DNA from: Bacteroidota bacterium
Lineage (GTDB): Bacteria; Bacteroidota; Bacteroidia; Flavobacteriales_D; Crocinitomicaceae
Length of the DNA stretch: 64,000 nt
Direction: 5' to 3'
Assembly: GCA_016192075.1 (NCBI GenBank)
Contig: JACPUU010000017.1
Span: forward strand, 62,001 to 126,000
The notes below the pieces were generated by a model that made no database searches, was not told the origin of the DNA, and worked only from the letters and a program-made list of their open reading frames with translations. Below are positions 27,629 through 37,100 of this stretch, piece after piece; position 1 is the first letter of the stretch, and the number at the start of each line of letters is the position of its first letter. The position numbers and the translations under genes are program-made.

Positions 27629-29761
27629 TTACTCTTTAATCAGTTTCAGTGTTTCAATAGTTTCATCGCCGGTAATACGAATCATGTAAATACCCTCAGC
27701 AAGGGATGCCGTATTTACTGCAAATGTTTGTGCGCCCGCAGCCAGGGAACCGCTGTATACCATTGAAACCAGGTTGCCCAATGCATCATACAATTCAATG
27801 GTACAGTTTGATTGGGCAACTGAAACAAATGAAATAACGGCCTCTTGTGAAGCAGGGTTAGGATAAACAGCAAGGGCTGTCAATGGTGTATTTTCCACCA
27901 CACCGGTCATGGATTGCGGGTACATGTTGATGTGATCAAGGTACATGTTGTTTCCGCCGTCGTTGGTAAATTCAAATTTATAGCGGAAGTCAGAAACATA
28001 ATAATCAGAGGTAATGTTGGTAACGTTTACTTCCGTCCATTCATCCGGTGAAGTTGGTGTATAGGCACTGGTGCTGGTGGCACTGCCAAGTGAAGAGCCG
28101 TGAATGTTTTTTCGCAATGCCCAGGTTTGGCCGCAGTCTTTGGATACATAAAATTTAAGCCACTCATCGTTTGCGGTGGTTTGCCGTTTGTAGGCGTAAC
28201 GGAAATAGAAAACCATGGGGTCAGCCGCATCAACACCGCTCAGGTCAATTGTACCTGAAATCAACGCATCGGTAGAGGCATCATCGGTGCCAAAATTTTC
28301 AAGGTAAGCACAATCACTGCCCGAGTATGCGGTGCTGCTGGTCAGTTGCCAGGTGGTTCCGCCATTGCCGTTTTCTACCAGAAAGCGATCGTTGTCCGGC
28401 ACGGTGGTGAGTGTTTCAAATCCTTCTTTATACGGAAGTATGTCTCCCGGATCAGGAAGCACAAGAATATAATCGGCTAAGGTTACGGATACGGTTGAAA
28501 TACCGTCGGTAGCTTCCAGCGTAACATCATAGGTACCGGCGGTGTTGTAGGTAATGACCGGATTTTGATCTGTTGACGTGCCGGGTGTTGCTCCTTCAAA
28601 TGTCCAGGTCCAGCCGGTTACGTTGAAGTATGATTCGTCTGAAAAGTTAACGGTATTACCGGCGCAAATGGTTTGAACATCTGAATAAAATGAAGCCTGG
28701 CAAAGTACGGCAGGTGACAATACACCGGTTGCCGTTTGGTTGGAAAGCGAAACCAGGTTCATTAAAAAATCAATGTTTGTGAGGTTAGCGCTGACCATGG
28801 TATATTGGCCCAGTGAAAACATGTTTTGACACGGCGCATAGCTCATGTAATTTTCCCATTGGTCATAGGCATCAAAGGTGTATGGGTCGTTTACCGGAAC
28901 AGAGGTGCATGAGTTATAAGTTGGTGGGCAATCCCAATGGGCTGCACTGGCTGGTGGTGTGTCGCAGCAAAAGTCGCCGGCTCCGGCACAGTCAGTGGTA
29001 TGGCAACCGGTACCGCCACCAATAAAAGGCCCCTGAAAGGTGTGGAGTAGTCCCAGGCAATGTCCTATTTCATGCGTGAGTGTGCGGTCACCGCTAGCTG
29101 TTCCTATTGTTCCATAAGAATCATGACGGATAATAACACCAAAGCCATCGGTATCAAATTGTGGAAATTCAGCATAACCCAGGGTAATACCACCAGTACC
29201 ATCACTTTCGATAGAGTTTACGATCCAGATATTCATGTAACGGTCACGCGGCCAGGCATCCAATCCACCTTGTGCGTAGTATTTGGCATTTTCGCCGGCA
29301 TTGTAGGTTGCGCCGGGTGAGTTGCGTCGTTCAACACCATTGGTGCAGTTGCCATTGGGATCTATTTTTGCCAGCGCAAACGTAATATCAAAAGAAACTG
29401 CCAGTGGTTCAAAAGGCGCTTCAGTTGTATTGCGTGTATCAATGGTATCAGGGTTCAGACGATTGTAGTCGAGGTTCAGCATGTCAATGCCTGAAACAAT
29501 CTGGTCATAGGAAATATTGCCCACACCATTGTCGTGAATCACGTGAACAACTACCGGTATAACAATAGGGTCTGTGCGGTCTCCGGCTGACATTTGTCCG
29601 CCTGAAATACGTGCATTGTGTTCAATGAACTGCTGAACGTATTCCGGATGTTCTTCAAACGTTTTGTTCAGTCGTGCATCTGTTCCGCACCAATTTTGCT
29701 GGGCAAAAAAAGGAGTTGATAACCCGATAAGGGAAATCACCAGTAAGCCAATTTTTTTCAT
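27629..29761 (-). CDS. Secreted M43 zinc metalloprotease with T9SS type A signal
   Basis: First gene of the three-gene protease operon (710 residues). Signal peptide (MKKIGLLVISLIGLSTPFFAQ), M43 domain with zinc motif HEIGHCLGLLHTFQG near residue 229 and Met-turn ENYMSYAPCQNMFS, a Cys-rich loop (GCHTTDCAGAGDFCCDTPP), PKD domain (WTWTFEGATPGTS), jelly-roll module and type A sorting domain (LAVYPNPASQEAVISF, GIYMIRITGDE). All catalytic residues seen in M43 enzymes are present. The gene is followed after a single base by the next paralog. No clear promoter was found in the 161 bases upstream. Confidence 0.92.
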   Translation of the reverse strand: MKKIGLLVISLIGLSTPFFAQQNWCGTDARLNKTFEEHPEYVQQFIEHNARISGGQMSAGDRTDPIVIPVVVHVIHDNGVGNISYDQIVSGIDMLNLDYNRLNPDTIDTRNTTEAPFEPLAVSFDITFALAKIDPNGNCTNGVERRNSPGATYNAGENAKYYAQGGLDAWPRDRYMNIWIVNSIESDGTGGITLGYAEFPQFDTDGFGVIIRHDSYGTIGTASGDRTLTHEIGHCLGLLHTFQGPFIGGGTGCHTTDCAGAGDFCCDTPPASAAHWDCPPTYNSCTSVPVNDPYTFDAYDQWENYMSYAPCQNMFSLGQYTMVSANLTNIDFLMNLVSLSNQTATGVLSPAVLCQASFYSDVQTICAGNTVNFSDESYFNVTGWTWTFEGATPGTSTDQNPVITYNTAGTYDVTLEATDGISTVSVTLADYILVLPDPGDILPYKEGFETLTTVPDNDRFLVENGNGGTTWQLTSSTAYSGSDCAYLENFGTDDASTDALISGTIDLSGVDAADPMVFYFRYAYKRQTTANDEWLKFYVSKDCGQTWALRKNIHGSSLGSATSTSAYTPTSPDEWTEVNVTNITSDYYVSDFRYKFEFTNDGGNNMYLDHINMYPQSMTGVVENTPLTALAVYPNPASQEAVISFVSVAQSNCTIELYDALGNLVSMVYSGSLAAGAQTFAVNTASLAEGIYMIRITGDETIETLKLIKE

Positions 29762-29922
29762 GGTTCAATCTTTGAGGTCTTGAAGATACGACATAAAAAT
29801 CTGAATTCCACCAGAATTTCCTCACCGGGAGGCATTATTGATTGAACGGGATTTACAAACGGCAGAATATTAATTTAAGTGGAAAATGCTGCCGACAAAT
29901 CGTTTGAAATCAAACAAACGCA

Positions 29923-30648
29923 TTAAATATCTGACAAACTCAGGGTGCAGGTTTCGTATTTACCCGGATTGTAAATGAGCTGCATGAGTTTTTCAGCAAC
30001 CTGTTCTGCCGAAACCAGTTCGTTGTTGTTTTTAAGATCGTGAAAACGCTGGCTGGCTTTAAATTTTTCAGGTGATGCTGCTCGTATTTTCTTTTGCATA
30101 CTTGTGTCAACTACTCCCGGAGCAACATTGTGTATATGAAAGTCAGATCTTTCGCGTAATGTCATTTCTAATTTGATGGCTTCTCCAAACATGTCCAGGG
30201 CCGCTTTTGACGAACAATAAGCCGACCAGGCATCAATGGGTTTTTTGCCTGCGCCGCTTGAAATATTCAAAATATGAAGCGGCACCAACTGGCGTGAAAA
30301 GGTTTGTATAAATGTATTTATGAGTACCTGCGGGGCAACCGTGTTTACCTGCATCACATCTGAAAAATGTGCAGCATTTAATTCTCCAACCGGGAGAATG
30401 TCACCAATAATTCCGGCATTGTTAACGAGCAGATACGATGTTGCCTGCACCTGTGGAAAATTGAAATGATTTACCAGTTCAGGTTTACGAAGATCAAGGG
30501 AGATGAATTGATAATTTTCTTCACGAATGGTATTGCTGCGGCCTATGCCAAAAACAAAAAAGCCGTTTTGCAAAAGCTGGTGGGCTATTGCATTTCCAAT
30601 GCCTCCGGAAATACCTGTTACAAATGCTATTTTGAGATGATTTTGCAT
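29923..30648 (-). CDS. Short-chain dehydrogenase/reductase
   Basis: A 241-residue classical SDR. The nucleotide-binding motif is TGISGGIG at residues 11-18, the structural NNAG motif at 76-79, the catalytic Ser in NISSG (about 130-131), and Tyr144/Lys148 in YCSSK. The enzyme should oxidise or reduce an alcohol/carbonyl pair with NAD(P)(H). The arginine-containing loop after the second strand (GRSNTIREE) hints at NADPH preference, which is an inference. Overall it resembles sepiapterin-reductase/benzil-reductase-like SDRs. It is separated from the rhodanese gene by about 118 bases, so it may or may not share a transcript. Confidence 0.9.
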   Translation of the reverse strand: MQNHLKIAFVTGISGGIGNAIAHQLLQNGFFVFGIGRSNTIREENYQFISLDLRKPELVNHFNFPQVQATSYLLVNNAGIIGDILPVGELNAAHFSDVMQVNTVAPQVLINTFIQTFSRQLVPLHILNISSGAGKKPIDAWSAYCSSKAALDMFGEAIKLEMTLRERSDFHIHNVAPGVVDTSMQKKIRAASPEKFKASQRFHDLKNNNELVSAEQVAEKLMQLIYNPGKYETCTLSLSDI

Positions 30649-30766
30649 GGTGCCCTGATCTTAACTAATGAATTACAATTACCTGTCTGTCCCGTGACAA
30701 ATCTTAATCCAGGTAACTATAACGTAAACGACTTATTTGGTTAACCGATGCAATTGCAAAATGTAA

Positions 30767-31081
30767 TTATTTTGTCGGAAACCCACCTTCAGACCAGCCT
30801 AAAATACCCCCCTGCAGGTTTTGGATATGTTCATAGCCTGACATTTTCAGAAACATACAGGCCTGCATGCTTCGTTTACCGCTGCGGCAGCCCACAATGA
30901 TATTTTTATCTTTTGGAAATTCATTTAAACGAACCTGGATTTCTCCCAGCGGAATTTCCATTTTATTTTTGATGTCGTAGGCGATCTCTGCTATTTCATA
31001 GTCTTCACGCACATCTACAAAAATGCTCCCTTTTTCAACTGCAGCAAGGGCTTGTTCAGGGGTAATTTCTTCTATTGTCAT
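30767..31081 (-). CDS. Single-domain rhodanese
   Basis: A 104-residue cytoplasmic single rhodanese domain. The active-site loop is VGCRSGKRS with the persulfide-forming Cys65, and the typical FVDVREDYEI strand-helix start and NLQGGILGWSEGGFP end are present. Rhodaneses carry sulfane sulfur for transfer reactions. It begins 17 bases after the stop of the PLP-dependent sulfur amino acid enzyme, which fits a shared role in sulfur metabolism, such as handling sulfur released from cysteine or homocysteine. No signal peptide. Confidence 0.92.
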   Translation of the reverse strand: MTIEEITPEQALAAVEKGSIFVDVREDYEIAEIAYDIKNKMEIPLGEIQVRLNEFPKDKNIIVGCRSGKRSMQACMFLKMSGYEHIQNLQGGILGWSEGGFPTK

Positions 31082-31098
31082 AGGGGTTTTTATAACGG

Positions 31099-32253
31099 TT
31101 ATGCCAACGCTTGTTTCAAATCTGCAATCAGGTCATCAATATCTTCAACACCTACTGATAAACGTAGCAGGGAGTCAACAACACCTGCTTTTTCACGTTC
31201 TGTTTTTGGAATAGATGCATGGGTCATGGTAGCCGGGTGATTAATCAGTGATTCCACACCGCCCAATGATTCAGCCAAGGAGAATACTTTAAACGACGAG
31301 GCCAGTTTAAATGTACTTTCAAGGGTTGCATTTTTAGTGGTAAATGAAATCATTCCGCCAAAATCTTTCATTTGTTTTTTGGCAATTTCGTGATTCGGAT
31401 GGTCGGTAAATCCTGGCCAGTAAATCTTATCTACTTTTGGATGTGTTTTCAGGAATTCGGCTACTTTTCTGCCATTATAGCAATGTCTTTCCATACGCAG
31501 ATGCAATGTTTTTACACCGCGCAATACTAACCAGCTATCCATCGGACCGGGATTTGCTCCGCAGGAATTTAAAATAAAGTAGAGCTGTTCATGCAATTTA
31601 TCATCATTCATGATGAGTGCACCCATAACCACGTCACTGTGTCCGCCCAGGTATTTTGTTACAGAATGCATAACAATATCTGCTCCAAGTGACAGCGGAT
31701 TTTGCAGGTAAGGTGAGGCAAAGGTATTATCAACAGCCAGCAATAAATTGTTTGCTTTTGCAATTTTTGACATTGCGGCAATATCAATTATCTGCATGGT
31801 TGGATTGGTCGGCGTTTCTGCCCAGATCAATTTTGTGTTTTTGTTTACGGCTTTGGAAACATTTTCCGGATCACACATGTTTACAAAGTGGAATTTAATA
31901 CCGAAAGGCTCGTAAATCTTGGTAAACATACGGTATGATCCACCGTACAAATCATCACCGGTAATGACTTCGTCGCCAGGCTTCAGCAGTTTCACAACAG
32001 CATCCATCGATCCCATACCGCTGCTGAAACAAATGCCGTGTTTTCCACCTTCCAGGGCAGCAAGGCAATCTTCCAGTGCAACACGGGTTGGATTTTTACC
32101 GCGCGCATAGCCATAACCCTTGTTCTTTCCAGGTGATTCCTGAACATAGGTAGAGGTTTGGTAAATAGGAGTCATAATTGCTCCGGTAGACGGATCGGGA
32201 TGTTGACCAGCGTGAATGGCTTTGGTTCCGAATTTCATGTTTTTTTCTTCCAT
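31099..32253 (-). CDS. Cys/Met-metabolism PLP enzyme (cystathionine gamma-synthase/lyase type)
   Basis: A fold-type I PLP enzyme of the Cys/Met metabolism family. The PLP lysine is K200 in SVTKYLGGHSD. Other family segments are YGYARGKNPTR, FSSGMGSMDAV, GDDLYGGSYRMF and SLGGVESLINHPATMTH. The reaction may be cystathionine gamma-synthase (O-acyl-homoserine plus cysteine) or gamma-lyase; the sequence pattern alone does not separate them. I start it at the ATG at 32253 (384 residues). The longer frame to 32277 would begin inside the -7 promoter element at 32275-32282, upstream of the likely transcription start. It is followed by the rhodanese gene in the same operon. Confidence 0.9.
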   Translation of the reverse strand: MEEKNMKFGTKAIHAGQHPDPSTGAIMTPIYQTSTYVQESPGKNKGYGYARGKNPTRVALEDCLAALEGGKHGICFSSGMGSMDAVVKLLKPGDEVITGDDLYGGSYRMFTKIYEPFGIKFHFVNMCDPENVSKAVNKNTKLIWAETPTNPTMQIIDIAAMSKIAKANNLLLAVDNTFASPYLQNPLSLGADIVMHSVTKYLGGHSDVVMGALIMNDDKLHEQLYFILNSCGANPGPMDSWLVLRGVKTLHLRMERHCYNGRKVAEFLKTHPKVDKIYWPGFTDHPNHEIAKKQMKDFGGMISFTTKNATLESTFKLASSFKVFSLAESLGGVESLINHPATMTHASIPKTEREKAGVVDSLLRLSVGVEDIDDLIADLKQALA

Positions 32254-32274
32254 GGATTTGTGCTTTTCAGAAGG

Positions 32275-32306
32275 CAAAAGTACTTAAATTTTCGGGTGCA
32301 GCGAAA
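32275..32306 (-). promoter_or_regulatory. Promoter of the PLP-enzyme/rhodanese operon
   Basis: On the minus strand: TTTCG-like -33 element around 32306-32302, about 20 bases, then TACTTTTG (32282-32275), matching TAnnTTTG. Its position argues for the ATG at 32253 as the true start. Confidence 0.45.
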
Positions 32307-32357
32307 GGCCGCCGAATTTCAGGCTAACTCAACGCCTGACACGCGCACATCAATTAG

Positions 32358-33809
32358 CTATTCGCCTGAAATACTGGCAAGAACGGCCTCAATTTCAGTA
32401 TTGTAATACTGAATGCTGTCGTCGTAGACGGTGGTGTTCTCCTGAATGGCGCTGCTGATAAGCCTGAATGTATGAATGCGGTAAATACAATAATCCAGCA
32501 GTTTTTCATTTTGTTCATGCAGTGACGCCGGTATATCCAGTTCATCCATTTGTTTCACAAGATCAATACACTCATTCCAGACAACAATTCCGCTTTCATT
32601 TAATTCATACAGAAATGTTTCTGTTGCAGCGGTATCAGGTAATTCAAAAACAGACAAGGCTTCTACTTCTTTTTGCTGAAAGGCCAGCATGGATGCATCG
32701 TATTTAGCCAGATCGTTGCTGGTGTTAAAATACGACCAGGCACAAAATAAAATCGGAATGACAATTGCTGCTGATTCAGCAAGTTTACTGAGCTGGTTGG
32801 TTTTCTGGTAACGGAGTGACGGGTAAAGCAGGTAACCGATCAGAATTCCGCTCAGCAAGCCGCCAATGTGGGCTGCGTTGTCAACACCCCCACCGGCTCC
32901 GCTCAGTAAATTGAATAAAACGAAAATGACAATACTTGTCATCAATGCCTTACGAGCGCTTTTTTCAATCAGGTTGGTGGTGAGCATTGACAGAAAGACA
33001 CCGTACATTCCAAAAATAGCGCCCGATGCACCTGCACTGATGGTAATGTCATTCCACCACAAACTGGCCGCGCTTGCTGCAATTCCGGTAACCAGGTAAA
33101 TGCGTATAAATCGCCAGCGTCCCAGCAAAGGCTCTAACAAAAGTCCAATGTAAAGCAGGGCATACATGTTCATTAAAACATGAAACAGGCCTATGTGAAT
33201 AAAACAACTGGTGATGAGTCGCCACCATCCGCCATCTAAGGTAACCGGTCTGAAATTGGCGCCCCAATTGATAAGGCTCTCACCTGAAGGAGCCATAATG
33301 CCTGCCCCGCTTATAACCATGAGCAAAAAAACAAGCAGGTTGATGCCAACGAGTATAGGGGTCACAAAATAACCTTCACGCGGAACAACCAGGCTAAGGA
33401 GCCCGGCCTTTTTATCAGCCTGATCCATTGAAAGTGCATGTTGTTGTTCCGGAATAACAGCCGCTTCAACAAGTTCCTTCAGCGATTCAGGTGTAATTTC
33501 TGCTTTGGTTGCAGCAAACATTTCCGCAAATGTTTGGGTGTTTTCTTTATTCTTTCCCCAATCTACCAATTGAGTTCCGGTGCAGCGGCTGGTGATTACA
33601 GCTTTTGATTCACTGATGTGGATTGATATTTCTTCACTCCATGAACTCATGGACATTTTGGTATAGGCAATAAGACTGTCAGCAGAATTTTTACTTAAAT
33701 CCCAGTCCAGTTTTTTAAGTGTTTCTGTTGCTAGTATTTTGAATTCTTGTGGTGAGAGACCATCCAGTTCAATTTCCAGTTGGTGTTTTGGGTTTAGTTT
33801 GAATGCCAT
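32358..33809 (-). CDS. Rhomboid-family intramembrane serine protease
   Basis: A 483-residue protein with a soluble N-terminal domain of about 130 residues, a six- or seven-helix rhomboid core, and a C-terminal soluble region of about 110 residues. The catalytic serine is S262 in GASGAIFGMYG and the catalytic histidine H314 in AHIGGLLSG. The HVLMNMYALLYIGLLLEPLLG segment carries the conserved HxxxN of the oxyanion region. All catalytic elements are therefore intact. Rhomboids cleave transmembrane substrates in the bilayer. The N-terminal extension resembles no family I recognise. The start ATG at 33809 is the only sensible one. Confidence 0.93.
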   Translation of the reverse strand: MAFKLNPKHQLEIELDGLSPQEFKILATETLKKLDWDLSKNSADSLIAYTKMSMSSWSEEISIHISESKAVITSRCTGTQLVDWGKNKENTQTFAEMFAATKAEITPESLKELVEAAVIPEQQHALSMDQADKKAGLLSLVVPREGYFVTPILVGINLLVFLLMVISGAGIMAPSGESLINWGANFRPVTLDGGWWRLITSCFIHIGLFHVLMNMYALLYIGLLLEPLLGRWRFIRIYLVTGIAASAASLWWNDITISAGASGAIFGMYGVFLSMLTTNLIEKSARKALMTSIVIFVLFNLLSGAGGGVDNAAHIGGLLSGILIGYLLYPSLRYQKTNQLSKLAESAAIVIPILFCAWSYFNTSNDLAKYDASMLAFQQKEVEALSVFELPDTAATETFLYELNESGIVVWNECIDLVKQMDELDIPASLHEQNEKLLDYCIYRIHTFRLISSAIQENTTVYDDSIQYYNTEIEAVLASISGE

Positions 33810-33949
33810 TTGGTTGGGTTAAATGTGTTTGCCTGCGGGGCAAAAAAGTTGGCTAAAAGTACCAAATAAAATTCCTTCGTTGCATATCTGTGTAAAACCA
33901 GTCAGAATTTATTTTTTGACCCGCTGCAATTCAGAACAGGGGAGTCGTT

Positions 33950-34156
33950 TTACAACCGCCGTTTGTTTTTTTGATGAATCAGTTTAAGAATCACAGCAAT
34001 GAGAATTATCAGTACAGAGCCTGCAAGTGCAAAAAAGGGAATCATACCGCTCATCTCATCAAAGCAGTTGCTCCCTGATTGGGTGAAATAACCCCAGTAA
34101 CCAAAGCTGAATAACAAGATACCCAAAGTCAACAGTATGTTTGCTATTTGTTTCAT
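33950..34156 (-). CDS. Small two-helix membrane protein
   Basis: A 68-residue protein with two hydrophobic helices (ANILLTLGILLFSFGYWGYF and MIPFFALAGSVLIILIAVILKLI) joined by a short loop containing one Cys, and a basic C-terminus (HQKNKRRL). No family recognised. It starts 22 bases after the stop of the large helicase gene on the same strand, so it may be the distal gene of that transcript. Supported mainly by good membrane topology and tight spacing. Confidence 0.6.
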   Translation of the reverse strand: MKQIANILLTLGILLFSFGYWGYFTQSGSNCFDEMSGMIPFFALAGSVLIILIAVILKLIHQKNKRRL

Positions 34157-34178
34157 GAATTCAGAACCGTGCTGTTTT

Positions 34179-37100
34179 TTAAAGTTTAAAATACTGAAGT
34201 GTTTCGTGTAAAATTTGTTTACGGTTGAAAAGAAGATCGGTTGCAGTAATCAGTTTGATTTTTTTGAAGCGTTTTTCCAGGGCTATGAGTGTGCCAAAAA
34301 AATCAGGTGTTTCATTCAGCCCGGTACACGGATCAACCAGCAGTATTTTGCCGGTTTGGTGCTGTATAAAACAAGAAACGCTGATGCCATTTTCGGCCGG
34401 ATAATAGTCAAATACAACCTGGTTTGTAACCAACAGATCGTAAACAATTCGGTGAGCGGGTAATTTAATTTCAGGTGCTGTTCGGGCTGTTTGCTGCTCT
34501 TCACAATAGCGTAAAAAATCGGCCAGCAGGGTTGTGCCCCGGTTATCAGACATTTCAAAATCTGCAGCAGTGACAGATGAAAAAACAATCATTTTTTGGA
34601 TTGCACGGGTAAACAATACATTTAACCGGTTGGCGCCGCGTTCCTGGTTTACGGGACCAAAATTTTTTCTGAAAATGCCCGCGCTGTTTTTTGCATAACC
34701 AATTGAAATGAGCACGGTTTCTTTTTCAATTCCCTGCACGTTTTCAAGATTTCTGATGATCAGTGATTCATTGGGCGATAGTTGCAGCAGTGCAAGCTGT
34801 TTTTCAATTTCATGCTGCTGCTCTCTTGAAAATGCGAGTATGCCAATATCTGCTTTACCTGCTGCCGTCAGTGATTTATAGGTGCGTGCAATTTCCAGGG
34901 CTTCGGCAACGTTTCGCTGATCTTCAAAAATACCGGCTGTGCGTATCAGTTGAATGGGATTTTCTTTCGAAACCGGTGGCAGCGCCTGTAATTCAAAATC
35001 GTAGAAATGTTTGTTGGAAAAACCAATGAGTGATGGATGTTCACTGCGGTAATGGTGCGTGAGTGACACATTGGTGAAATTAAATTCAGCCTGGTCAAGC
35101 AGCGTTTTTCCGTCAGGGTTTGATGTGAAAAACTGACCCGGCGGCATTTGCTGTGAGTCGCCCACAATGACAATGTGTGCACCGCGATAAATCGCCGGCA
35201 GCGAATCTTCAAGTGGTATCTGACTTGATTCATCAAAAATAACATAATCAAAAAGGGCCTCTTCACAGGGTAAAAACTGGGCCACTGACAATGGGTTCAT
35301 CATCCAGAGCGGTTGTAATGAAATAACGGTATCGGCATGCATCTGCAGGAGTTCTGAAACAGGCAAATGTTGTTGTCGTTTACTGAATTCATGAACCAGC
35401 ATGCGTTTGGCTTCACGGTAATTTTGTTTGTGCTGTTTAGCCTGCGCTGTTAGTTTTGAAGCAGGGGTTTCAGCCAGTTTTTCTGCGGTGTGAAGAAACG
35501 CAGCTGCGTAAGACTGAATCTGATGAATCCAATCGTCTTCGCACTTTTGAAAAAGTGATTTGCGCGTCTCAAAATCAGTCAGCAGTTTTTCACCTCCCAG
35601 TTTTTTGAAGGCCGGTTCAAAACGTGTTTCATTAACCAATTGCTGCCAGGTAATTAAAAGATCAAGCTTTTTTACAGGTAACCGGTTTGCCCGTATAAAA
35701 TTCAAAAGCACCTCCGGTACTTTGAAAAAAACAGCAATTTCAAACTGAAGCTGATCGATCAGATCAAGTTCATCTTTTAAAAGCAGCAAGTGACTTTTCA
35801 GGTCTTGAAAAGAGGTGTGGCGTGGTTGGTAAAACAGGTAGGCAATAAGGCCTGAGCATTGGTTTACCGTTGTGTGAATACCCGCAAGGTCTTGAATAAG
35901 GTTGAGTGATTCAGCATGCTCCAGTAAGGTTATGTATTCATTTTGGGTTACTGAATCAAGTTTTGTACGCACCTGCAGAATGTGATCAATTTCGGTATCC
36001 GGATTCAGAATATGGAGTTCATGCTTCAGTTTTATTTTAAGTGCTTCCAGTTCGCCTTTCAGGTGCCATTCAGTACGCACTTCTTCCAGCAGCTGGAGTT
36101 TGGCGGTGGTTGAAATTTCGGGGGAAAAGTCTGCAAAATAATCCTGTGACCGGGCTGAATTCCGTTTCAGAATTCCAAGAATTGTTTTGGATTTTTTCTT
36201 CTGCTTCAGCAGGTCATTCAGTGCAGTAATTTCGCCAACAGATGGTTTTTTAGACCATTGCTGATTCATCAGTTCAGCCTGGGTTAATTTATTTCGGGTG
36301 AGCTGATATTTTTTTGCCAGCGTGTTAAACGTTTTGTATTTTTTGTGCTCTTTCTGCAGCAGTTCCAATTGATTTTTATTGACCATGCTCAAAATACTGG
36401 CGGCAATGGCAAACCGAGAGAATGATTCGGGCTGTTCACTCAGTTTATAGGTGCGGGCAAGCGCCTGCATTTTCTGCAGTGACTGATCCAGCTGATCGAT
36501 ACGCGCAGCGAGTTTCCGCAACGGATCAGGCTCACTGAATACGACTGTGTTCAATCCTGAAAAAGCAGTATCGGTAAGTTCTTTTACACCAAACTCGTGC
36601 TGTATAAGTTGTTCAAATTGGGTGAGCAGCGGAACATATTCCTGCCACAATTTATAGTTGGGCAGTGTTCCTGATATTTTTGCGCCGGCCGCATCAAAAT
36701 CTTCAGCAATCAGTTTTTCAAGCAGCAGCTGAATGTTTATGCCGCTAGCCGGATCAATTTTTAAAAGCTGGTGCGGATAATATGAAAAAAGATCCTGACC
36801 ATGCGGTTTGTTTTTGCTATCCGGAGTGCCTGGTTTTTGATAAGATGTGGCAAATTCCCAGTTTTTTTTGAGTTGTGCATAGAACTGCTTTTTTTCATCT
36901 TTCGCCGGATCAAAAAAAGCAATGCTCAAATCAAGTTTGTCTTTTTTTAACCGTTGATAAACCACTTCCAGCGCTGATCGTTTTTCTGAAACAAAAAGTA
37001 CTTTTTTCTTTTGCAACAACAGGGTTTTGATCAGGGCAACCAGGGTATGTGATTTTCCGGTTCCCGGCGGGCCCTGTATGACCGTATGCCCGTGCAGGGC

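Noticed and set aside
32254-32277. Upstream start at 32277 for the PLP enzyme
   Set aside because: That codon overlaps the likely -7 promoter element and the extra residues lack family similarity; the ATG at 32253 is used.
32254-32357. SAM riboswitch before the Cys/Met enzyme
   Set aside because: The intergenic gap is only about 100 bases and shows no multi-helix structure of that kind.
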